From Actinomycetota bacterium (GTDB lineage Bacteria > Actinomycetota > Acidimicrobiia > Acidimicrobiales > Ilumatobacteraceae): a stretch of DNA of 12,367 nt. Numbering within the stretch: position 1 is the first letter of the stretch; the number at the start of each line of letters is the position of its first letter. The position numbers and the translations under genes are program-made. The notes below the pieces were generated by a model. That model was not told the DNA's origin. It worked only from the letters and a program-made list of their open reading frames with translations, and did no database searches. The stretch spans positions 1 to 12,367 of the forward strand of contig VGBY01000017.1 of NCBI GenBank assembly GCA_016870295.1, in the 5' to 3' direction. This document shows, one piece after another, positions 7,507 to 12,367 of the stretch.

Positions 7507-7512
7507 AGGTGT

Positions 7513-7542
7513 CCTGCAAATGACTCCACGGTGATTTGCAGG
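7513..7542. repeat. Perfect 9-bp inverted repeat, operator-like
   Basis: CCTGCAAAT (7513-7521) and its exact reverse complement ATTTGCAGG (7534-7542) are separated by 12 bases, so the half-sites are 21 bp apart, two turns of the DNA helix. This is the geometry of a site for a dimeric regulator. It covers the -35 region of the Bax inhibitor gene, so binding would be expected to affect that promoter; the sigma gene start is about 210 bp away. A third, degenerate copy (TGCAAAAT) occurs at about 7620-7627. The regulator is unknown. Confidence 0.5.
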
Positions 7543-7654
7543 CTCATCGGTCACAGTGCGAAGCGCATGGGAACTGTGCACCGCGCATCTTGGTCAAAGT
7601 TCGCCACAGGTCGGTGCAGTGCAAAATTCCCCGAAAAATCTTGCTGCCGCGAGG

Positions 7655-7683
7655 TTGTGGATTTGGAGGCAGTCGGTATCGTT
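7655..7683 (+). promoter_or_regulatory. Candidate promoter of the sigma factor gene
   Basis: TTGTGG (7655-7660) and TATCGT (7678-7683) are separated by 17 bp, a moderate match to a primary-sigma promoter. It would give a 5' leader of about 60 nt carrying the hairpin at 7692-7713. By-eye call, other start sites are possible. Confidence 0.25.
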
Positions 7684-7691
7684 GAGCGCGC

Positions 7692-7713
7692 TCGCGCCCC
7701 TCACCGGGCGCGA
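7692..7713 (+). promoter_or_regulatory. GC-rich perfect hairpin upstream of the sigma factor gene
   Basis: TCGCGCCC (7692-7699), loop CTCACC, and GGGCGCGA (7706-7713) form a perfect 8-bp stem. The palindrome GAGCGCGCTC (7684-7693) overlaps its left edge, so two mutually exclusive folds are possible. There is no T-tract afterwards (TTGTCATATTC), so it is a poor intrinsic terminator; it may be a leader structure or a protein-binding site 38 bp before the sigma ATG. Confidence 0.4.
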
Positions 7714-7751
7714 TTGTCATATTCGGTTTCACATAGGGGTGGGGGCGCAGA

Positions 7752-8687
7752 ATGGCCAAGGATCGCATTGATCGAGACGAAGAAGATCTCGTACGTCTCT
7801 ATCTCACCGACATCGGCCAGTACGTTCTCCTCACCAAAGACGACGAAGTTCGTTTAGCGAAAGAAATTGAAGAAGGCAAGGCTGCCGAGAAGCAGCTCGA
7901 CAATCCGGCACGCCTCGACGCACAGCGCAAACGTGAACTGCGCAAAATCGCCCGCCTCGGCTCGCGTGCCGAGCGCCAATTCGTGCAGTCCAACCTGCGG
8001 CTCGTGGTGTCGATTGCCAAGAAATACCAGGCGTCAGGGCTACCGCTGCTCGACCTCATCCAAGAGGGCAACCTCGGTCTCATGCATGCCGTCGAGAAGT
8101 TCGACTGGCGCAAGGGTTTCAAGTTCTCCACCTACGCCACCTGGTGGATTCGCCAGGCAATCACCCGCGGCATCGCGAACACCGGCCGCACCATCCGCCT
8201 GCCAGTTCATGCCGGCGACACGCTGGCGCGACTGCAGAAGGCCCGCTCGCGCTTGGAGCTGAAGTTTGGTCGCCCGGCAACGCTCGCCGAACTTTCGGCC
8301 GAAGTCGAGATGCCCGAAGACAAGGTCACCGAGGCGTTGCGTTTCGCCAACGAGCCGCTCTCCTTGAGCGAACCACTACGCGAAGACGGTGATGCCGAAC
8401 TCGGCGACGTGGTGGAGGATCGTTCGGTCGAGTCACCCTTCGAGGTGGCGGCAACTGCACTGTTGCCCGAGGAGATCAACCGTCTGCTCGCCCCGCTCGA
8501 CCAGCGCGAGCGCGAGATTCTCGCCCTGCGCTTCGGGCTTGACCGCGGCGAACCACGCACACTCGAGGAAGTCGGCGAAGCGTTCAACCTCACACGTGAA
8601 CGCATCCGCCAAATCGAGGCACGCGCGATGAGCAAGTTGCGCCATCCCTCGAGCGACACCGGCGCCCGCGACCTGCTCTCGGTCTGA
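7752..8687 (+). CDS. Group-2 RNA polymerase sigma-70 factor (RpoD/SigA-like, no region 1.1)
   Basis: 311 residues. Region 1.2 is at about 11-42 (DLVRLYLTDIG), region 2 at 74-143 with the core-binding DLIQEGNLGLMHAVEKFD (101-118) and the -10-recognising FSTYATWWIRQAITR (125-139), region 3 at about 150-225, and region 4 at 240-300 with the helix-turn-helix LEEVGEAFNLTRERIRQIEAR that reads the -35 box. The long acidic region 1.1 of primary sigma factors is missing, which fits the non-essential group-2 class (such as mycobacterial SigB) or a short primary sigma. The promoter specificity should be near that of the housekeeping sigma. The ATG at 7752 follows GGGGTGGGGG by 6 nt. The gene is divergent from the Bax inhibitor gene across a structured 257 bp region. 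Region 1.2 starts close to the N-terminus, so no earlier start is needed. Confidence 0.93.
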   Translation: MAKDRIDRDEEDLVRLYLTDIGQYVLLTKDDEVRLAKEIEEGKAAEKQLDNPARLDAQRKRELRKIARLGSRAERQFVQSNLRLVVSIAKKYQASGLPLLDLIQEGNLGLMHAVEKFDWRKGFKFSTYATWWIRQAITRGIANTGRTIRLPVHAGDTLARLQKARSRLELKFGRPATLAELSAEVEMPEDKVTEALRFANEPLSLSEPLREDGDAELGDVVEDRSVESPFEVAATALLPEEINRLLAPLDQREREILALRFGLDRGEPRTLEEVGEAFNLTRERIRQIEARAMSKLRHPSSDTGARDLLSV

Positions 8688-8735
8688 AATCTTCAGCTCT
8701 TCTTCGAGTGATAGATCCGATATGAGTGAGATTCG

Positions 8736-8933
8736 ATGAGTGCCCTCCGAAGGATTCTTGCCAGAATTCTTCTTAGTGTTGTTTTCTTCTTGATTGTGAC
8801 GCCCGTTGCTCTTGTTCTCAAAGTCATCGGCTGTGATCCTCTCGCTTTGCGTCGTCCAAGGTCGGTTGCGAGCTTTTGGTCTGAGCGTCACAGTCACCAG
8901 AGTCAACCGACCCGATTCGACAAGTTGTCATAA
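8736..8933 (+). CDS. Mini SxtJ-like membrane protein (65 aa)
   Basis: 65 residues. A basic N-terminus (RRILAR) leads into one hydrophobic helix (about 11-31), then a DPL motif (34-36), a basic stretch, SFWSER (46-51) and a polar tail ending near TRFDKLS. The order FFL-x-xTP, DPL, S-aromatic-W and a final RF/QF-type end is that of the C-terminal half of SxtJ-family membrane proteins, which I recall as about 130 residues with extra N-terminal helices and as frequent neighbours of NodU-type carbamoyltransferases. The adjoining carbamoyltransferase gene 27 bp downstream supports the match. Only 48 bp separate it from the sigma gene stop, so the missing N-terminal half is not nearby. It may be a reduced but working form or a remnant. 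GC is low (25 of 60 bases in the line from 8761). The role in the family is unknown. Confidence 0.7.
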   Translation: MSALRRILARILLSVVFFLIVTPVALVLKVIGCDPLALRRPRSVASFWSERHSHQSQPTRFDKLS

Positions 8934-8960
8934 CGCCGCCACAACTAGCCTGAAGACGTC

Positions 8961-10790
8961 GTGAGAGTCCTCGGCATCTCCGCCTACTATCACGATGCTG
9001 CTGCGGCTCTCGTTGTGGACGGTCAGGTGGCTGCAGCTGCCCAGGAGGAACGGTTCACCCGAAAAAAGCACGACAAGTCCTTCCCCATCCATGCGGTGCG
9101 CTTCTGTTTGGACCATGCCGGCGTTCGAGCAAACCAACTTGATGCGGTCGTGTTCTACGACAAGCCGTACCTAAAGTTTCAACGGCTGCTGCAAACTCAC
9201 CTCGCATATGCCCCGCGCGGACTCGCGACGTTCCTCGATGCGCAAACCAGTTGGCTGAGCGACAAACTTTTTCAGCGGCGAGAACTCCAGCGCCTGTTAT
9301 CAAAACACCTCGATTCGTCGGTGCAGTGGGATGACAAGTTGTATTTCTCAGAGCACCACCTCAGTCACGCAGCGAGTGCATTCTTCCCTTCTCCATTTGA
9401 CGAGGCCGCAATCTTGACGATGGATGGTGTGGGCGAATGGACCACCACGTCGCTGGCCGTCGGTCGGGGCAATTCCATTGACATCATCAAGGAGATTCAC
9501 TTCCCACATTCACTCGGTTTGCTATATGCAGCATTCACGGCCTACACCGGCTTCAAAGTGAACTCTGGTGAGTACAAAGTCATGGGTCTTGCCCCGTATG
9601 GGATTCCGCGTTTCGCCGACACTATTCGAAAGCATCTCATTGAAGTAGCAGACGATGGCTCGTTCCGACTCGACATGAGCTACTTCGACTATTGCGCCGG
9701 ACGAACAATGACGAATGCAAAGTTCCACGATCTCTTTGGATTTGCACCGCGAGCCTCCGAGTCGCCCCTTGAACAGCACCACATGGATCTTGCGGCATCG
9801 ATTCAGGCAGTCACCGAAGAGGTCGTACTCAGATTGGCATCCGGCGTCGCGAGTAGCACCGGCCAGAAGAACCTCTGCCTTGCTGGCGGGGTTGCGCTTA
9901 ACTGTGTAGCGAACGGCGAACTCCTGCGGGCCAAGACCTTCGACAAACTCTGGATTCAGCCTGCAGCAGGTGATGCAGGCGGTGCTGTCGGTGCAGCGCT
10001 GGGGTGGTATCACCTCCATGCGAAGCAGCCACGCACAGTCGTTGCCACTGACGCGATGCACGGCTCATATCTGGGTCCCGAATATTCTCCGAACGATGTT
10101 CAACGTCGGTTGAGCGCCCTCGGCGCAATCTTCACGACTCACGAAGTTGATGAGGTGATTCACAAGACTGCGACTGCCCTTGCTGAAAGCAAGGCAGTTG
10201 GCTGGTTTCAGGGTCGAATGGAGTTCGGACCACGCGCGCTCGGCGCACGCTCAATCATTGCTGACGCACGTTCACGAGACATGCAGAAGGTGTTGAATCT
10301 GAAGGTGAAGTACCGAGAGTCATTCAGACCATTCGCACCGAGTGTGCTGCGTGAAGACGTATCTGAGTGGTTCGACATGGATGCTGACAGCCCCTACATG
10401 CTGCTTGTGGCAGACGTAGTGGCAACTCGACAGATACATCCTGAAGGAAGTGACCGGCTCTACGGAATTGAGCTGCTCAACCAAGTCCGCTCGGAAATCC
10501 CCGCTGTAACGCATGTCGATTATTCGGCACGGATTCAGACCGTGCATCGAGAGACCAACCCGCGCTACCACGCCCTCATATCGGAGTTCAAGAGGCTCAC
10601 TGGATGTCCGGTAATCGTCAACACGTCTTTCAACGTGCGCGGCGAACCGATCGTGGAGTCGCCAGAAGACGCTTTCCGATGCTTTATGGGTACTGACATT
10701 GAAGTACTCGTCATCGAGAATTGTGTGCTCTACAAAGACGAGCAAACGGTGGAACGTCAGCGCTACGAAGGAGCGTTCACACTTGACTGA
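8961..10790 (+). CDS. O-carbamoyltransferase, NodU/TobZ/CmcH family
   Basis: 609 residues, the full two-domain length. The N-terminal Kae1-like domain has GISAYYHDAAAAL (His11), EERFTRKKHD (29-38), HHLSH (132-136), DGVGEWTT (155-162), GEYKVMGLAPYG (203-214), LAGGVALN (308-315) and AAGDAGGA (335-342). The C-terminal YrdC-like part has FQGRMEFGPRALGARS (416-431), FRPFAPS (455-461) and NTSFNVRGEP (554-563). Such enzymes use carbamoyl phosphate and ATP to form carbamoyl-adenylate and pass the carbamoyl group to a hydroxyl of a sugar, Nod factor or antibiotic. The acceptor is unknown. All motifs appear intact, so it is probably active and cytoplasmic. GTG 8961 is placed exactly where family members begin; the Shine-Dalgarno (GAAGA) is weak. 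It overlaps the SGNH gene by 8 bp. Sampled GC is about 45%, below the flanks. Confidence 0.95.
   Translation: MRVLGISAYYHDAAAALVVDGQVAAAAQEERFTRKKHDKSFPIHAVRFCLDHAGVRANQLDAVVFYDKPYLKFQRLLQTHLAYAPRGLATFLDAQTSWLSDKLFQRRELQRLLSKHLDSSVQWDDKLYFSEHHLSHAASAFFPSPFDEAAILTMDGVGEWTTTSLAVGRGNSIDIIKEIHFPHSLGLLYAAFTAYTGFKVNSGEYKVMGLAPYGIPRFADTIRKHLIEVADDGSFRLDMSYFDYCAGRTMTNAKFHDLFGFAPRASESPLEQHHMDLAASIQAVTEEVVLRLASGVASSTGQKNLCLAGGVALNCVANGELLRAKTFDKLWIQPAAGDAGGAVGAALGWYHLHAKQPRTVVATDAMHGSYLGPEYSPNDVQRRLSALGAIFTTHEVDEVIHKTATALAESKAVGWFQGRMEFGPRALGARSIIADARSRDMQKVLNLKVKYRESFRPFAPSVLREDVSEWFDMDADSPYMLLVADVVATRQIHPEGSDRLYGIELLNQVRSEIPAVTHVDYSARIQTVHRETNPRYHALISEFKRLTGCPVIVNTSFNVRGEPIVESPEDAFRCFMGTDIEVLVIENCVLYKDEQTVERQRYEGAFTLD
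10767..10773 (+). promoter_or_regulatory. Strong ribosome binding site that fixes a TTG start
   Basis: GAAGGAG lies 9 nt before TTG 10783 inside the end of the carbamoyltransferase gene. It is the best Shine-Dalgarno in the window and argues for the TTG start of the SGNH gene over the internal ATG at 10825, which has none. Confidence 0.7.
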
Positions 10791-11772
10791 AGTCCAGGAG
10801 CAGAGATACCGCCGAGTTCCGCAGATGCGGAGTTACGACAATCTTGGATCCGTCTGGCATCCGTACATCATGTATTTTCATACCCCCAACTACTCAACAT
10901 CCCACGTCACCACCGATAACTTCGGATTTCGGCACTCGGTGTTCAATGGCACAAAACTCTCCCCAATCAATCCGCCATCTTCATCCTCAGTTTCTCTAGT
11001 TGTCGGTGCATCAACCGCATTCGGGGTAGGTGCTGAAGACGACACAGGGACGATCGCTTCGCATCTTGCAGAACTCACCGCAGAACCCTGGTTGAACCTG
11101 GGCGGACGTGGCTACACAGCCTTTCAGGAGTTTGCGCTCTATGCGCACTTTGCTTCTCGGCTGCCAAAAGTCAAGACGGTTCTCATCGTCTCCGGCTTCA
11201 ATAATCTTTTTCTTGCGCAGCGGAGTCTGCCCTTTGAGTTGCCGCTCGGAGCGTTCTACTTCCAGCAAGCCTTCGAACAAGGTATGCAATCGGCCACTAG
11301 TGGACGGTTTAAGAGACTCGTTGAGATCATTCGTCCCAATCGTTCGACCCCTGTTCCGAGTCGTCGCTCAGCCAACGAAGTCATTCGACTTGCCACTGAA
11401 ACTACTTGTCAAAGTTTGGAGTTGTGGAAGTCAGTTCTCGCGCCTGCTGGTGCCCGGATCATCTTCGCGCTTCAGCCAACGGCATTCTGGTCAGACCACA
11501 AGCCGTCAGGAGCAGAAGCCGAACTCTTTTCTTTACTTGAACGGATTGATCCAAATCTCAATGACGCTTTCATGCGGCTCGACAAATCGCTGTACATCGG
11601 TTATCGAGACTCCTTGCAGGCTCGGCTCGCCGAACTCGGAGTTGACTTCATTGATTTAAACGCAGAGTTGCCAAGACATGGAGTTACGGAAGAGCTCACC
11701 TATGTCGACCGCGTTCACTTCACATCCTCCGGATACCGAAGAATTGCCAAGGCACTGCAGCAATCGCTGTAG
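10783..11772 (+). CDS. SGNH/GDSL-type hydrolase, carbamoyltransferase-linked
   Basis: 329 residues from TTG 10783. The SGNH catalytic residues are all placed: Ser77 in VVGASTAFGVG, Gly108 or Gly110 in NLGGRGY, Asn140 or Asn141 in SGFNNL (family GxND), and Asp309 with His312 in DRVHFTSSGY. SGNH enzymes are esterases, acyl hydrolases or sugar O-acyltransferase partners. The N-terminus (1-65) has no signal peptide and includes DNFGFR, a block often seen before the catalytic domain in glycan-linked members. The protein therefore probably works in the cytoplasm, perhaps on the same intermediate as the carbamoyltransferase. The 8 bp overlap and strong Shine-Dalgarno indicate translational coupling. 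Starting at the earlier ATG (10699) would add unrelated residues from inside the carbamoyltransferase frame. Sampled GC is 47% (line from 11161). Substrate unknown. Confidence 0.85.
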   Translation: MTEVQEQRYRRVPQMRSYDNLGSVWHPYIMYFHTPNYSTSHVTTDNFGFRHSVFNGTKLSPINPPSSSSVSLVVGASTAFGVGAEDDTGTIASHLAELTAEPWLNLGGRGYTAFQEFALYAHFASRLPKVKTVLIVSGFNNLFLAQRSLPFELPLGAFYFQQAFEQGMQSATSGRFKRLVEIIRPNRSTPVPSRRSANEVIRLATETTCQSLELWKSVLAPAGARIIFALQPTAFWSDHKPSGAEAELFSLLERIDPNLNDAFMRLDKSLYIGYRDSLQARLAELGVDFIDLNAELPRHGVTEELTYVDRVHFTSSGYRRIAKALQQSL

Positions 11773-11782
11773 AGTCTGAGTT

Positions 11783-11893
11783 ATGCGTCTCGTCACTGTG
11801 GTTGGGGCCACTGTGATTATCGCCATTGCCATACTGATCGGAAAACGAAAGCGTCGGCCAAAGGGCGAAACTGATACCTATCCAATGTGGTGA
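11783..11893 (+). CDS. Small single-pass membrane protein (36 aa), unknown function
   Basis: ATG 11783 to TGA 11891-11893 codes for 36 residues: a hydrophobic helix at about 3-20 (VVGATVIIAIAILIG), a strongly basic stop-transfer segment (KRKRRPK, 21-27), and an end in TYPMW. By the positive-inside rule the C-terminus stays in the cytoplasm. It begins 10 bp after the SGNH stop, so it is likely the last gene of the same transcript. I do not recognise a family. It does not look like DUF5989, the other small membrane protein I associate with SxtJ/carbamoyltransferase clusters. The stop codon lies within a stem-loop. The membrane-helix/basic-tail pattern makes a chance ORF less likely. Confidence 0.55.
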   Translation: MRLVTVVGATVIIAIAILIGKRKRRPKGETDTYPMW

Positions 11894-11911
11894 CGGAAAG
11901 ACAGTCACCAC
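11887..11911 (+). terminator. Stem-loop at the end of the carbamoyltransferase cassette
   Basis: GTGGTGAC (11887-11894), a 9-nt loop, and GTCACCAC (11904-11911) form a perfect 8-bp stem, extendable by two pairs with one bulged C (A11885-U11914 and U11886-A11913). The TGA stop of the 36-residue gene is inside the left arm. There is no T-tract (CATCTAG follows), so it could be a weak or factor-dependent terminator, an RNA 3'-end stabiliser, or a regulator of the kinase gene that starts 13 bp later. Confidence 0.4.
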
Positions 11912-11924
11912 CATCTAGAGGGTC

Positions 11925-12367
11925 ATGATCTGCGCGGTTGGCGATCTGATTGAAGACATCGTCGTGCAACTGCACGATCACGTGCAGCGCGACACGGATA
12001 CTGCGGCCACCATCGTGCGACGTCGTGGTGGTAGCGCGGCGAACGTCGCCTACTTCGCGGCGAAGTTGAGTGGCGCGTCGCGCTTCGTCGGATGCATTGG
12101 CAGCGATTCACTTGGTGACTCGTTGATTGGTCAGCTCACACGTCATGGTGTCGACGTTTGTGGCGAGCGAGTCGGTCGAACGGGTTCGATCGTGGTCATG
12201 GCGACGACTGACGGCGAGCGCACGATGCTGACCGATCGAGGTAGTGCGACACAGCTTTCGCAGTGGGACCCGGCATGGCTGGACTCCGTCACGATGCTGC
12301 ACGTGCCGCTGTACTCGCTCTCACACGAACCGATTCGCACGACGGTGCACAACGCCGTACGCGCTGC
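11925..12367 (+). CDS. PfkB-family carbohydrate/nucleoside kinase, N-terminal part
   Basis: The frame starts at ATG 11925 and is open to the window end (147 residues plus two bases); the gene is cut by the edge, where full-length relatives have about 300 residues. The N-terminus MICAVGDLIEDIVV is the ribokinase-fold first strand. GGSAANVA (35-42) is the first PfkB signature and binds the sugar; FVGCIGSDSLGD (54-65) is the next conserved block. TDRGSA near residue 103 also fits the family. The C-terminal signature with the catalytic Asp lies outside the window, so the substrate (ribose, fructose, adenosine, pseudouridine and others are possible) cannot be named. AGAGGG 4 nt before the ATG is a suitable Shine-Dalgarno. 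GC is high again (42 of 60 bases in the line from 12001), marking the end of the low-GC cassette. Confidence 0.9.
   Translation, partial: MICAVGDLIEDIVVQLHDHVQRDTDTAATIVRRRGGSAANVAYFAAKLSGASRFVGCIGSDSLGDSLIGQLTRHGVDVCGERVGRTGSIVVMATTDGERTMLTDRGSATQLSQWDPAWLDSVTMLHVPLYSLSHEPIRTTVHNAVRA

Noticed and set aside
7495..7581. 29 extra residues on the Bax inhibitor protein from ATG 7581
   Set aside because: The family begins MSNPVLNE; the extension runs over the inverted repeat and the -10 box, and ATG 7494 has GAAGG directly before it.
7057..7857. Long plus-strand frame of 266 codons across the Bax inhibitor gene and into the sigma gene
   Set aside because: Histidine-, arginine- and aspartate-rich shadow composition, no motifs, and two well-recognised genes occupy the same bases in other frames.
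8722..8739. Five-codon leader ORF (ATG 8722, stop TGA 8737-8739) overlapping the start of the mini SxtJ gene as ATGA
   Set aside because: Could mean translational coupling, but so short an ORF is expected by chance and has no ribosome binding site.
8706..8742. Three GAGTG words (8706, 8724, 8738) before and across the mini SxtJ start
   Set aside because: Spacings of 18 and 14 bp are irregular and the word is only five bases; not convincing as a repeat element.
8736..11893. The cassette as a phage-defence or toxin-antitoxin system
   Set aside because: No nuclease, ATPase, toxin or DNA-binding domain is present; the enzymes belong to carbamoylation and ester chemistry.
1..12367. tRNA, rRNA, CRISPR arrays, IS elements and attachment-site repeats
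   Set aside because: I read both strands for cloverleaf-like segments, regularly spaced repeats, transposase motifs and direct repeats at the cassette borders, and saw none. An Infernal/tRNAscan run and a self-alignment would settle this.

Overview
The window is about 12.4 kb of compact bacterial chromosome, most probably from a high-GC actinomycete-type organism (Actinomycetota; a member of Acidimicrobiia is my best guess, by inference only). The signs are frequent GTG starts, 4-10 bp gene overlaps, TANNNT -10 boxes only 6-8 nt from start codons (leaderless-type transcription), an L,D-transpeptidase, a short group-2 sigma-70 factor, and a Bax inhibitor-1 protein with an actinobacterial-type N-terminus and C-terminus. 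I see no tRNA, rRNA, CRISPR array, transposase or integrase.

Left part (1-7494) is household accessory metabolism in tight blocks. It opens with the C-terminal end of a DUF885 metallopeptidase-like protein (+). Facing it is a two-gene minus-strand unit: an AI-2E/PerM-type membrane protein, then a secreted L,D-transpeptidase, joined by a GTGA overlap. Diverging from that unit is a DUF2236/MpaB-type oxygenase-like gene (+). It converges with a minus-strand unit made of a cyclophilin, a YcaQ/AlkX-type DNA glycosylase and a class-I glutamine amidotransferase-like peptidase C26. A 36-residue acidic protein (+) lies head-to-head with the cyclophilin, and its stop codon directly abuts the stop of tag (3-methyladenine DNA glycosylase I, -). 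tag is the second gene after a Bax inhibitor-1 family gene (-).

Middle (7495-8687): the 257 bp divergent region between the Bax inhibitor gene and the sigma factor gene is the most structured non-coding stretch. It holds a perfect 9-bp inverted repeat with half-sites 21 bp apart (operator-like) and a perfect 8-bp-stem GC hairpin close upstream of the sigma gene.

Right part (8688-11893) is a small plus-strand cassette with clearly lower GC than its neighbours (hand counts of sample 60-base lines: 42-47% inside, 68-70% in the sigma and kinase genes). It codes for a 65-residue membrane protein that looks like the C-terminal half of SxtJ, a full-length NodU/TobZ-type O-carbamoyltransferase, a cytoplasmic-looking SGNH hydrolase that starts at TTG behind a strong GAAGGAG, and a 36-residue single-pass membrane protein. 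A stem-loop at the end of the cassette overlaps the last stop codon. This looks like a transferable module that carbamoylates, and perhaps acylates or de-acylates, an unknown glycan or metabolite. It is the most interesting part of the window. The window ends inside a PfkB-family sugar/nucleoside kinase gene (+, high GC).
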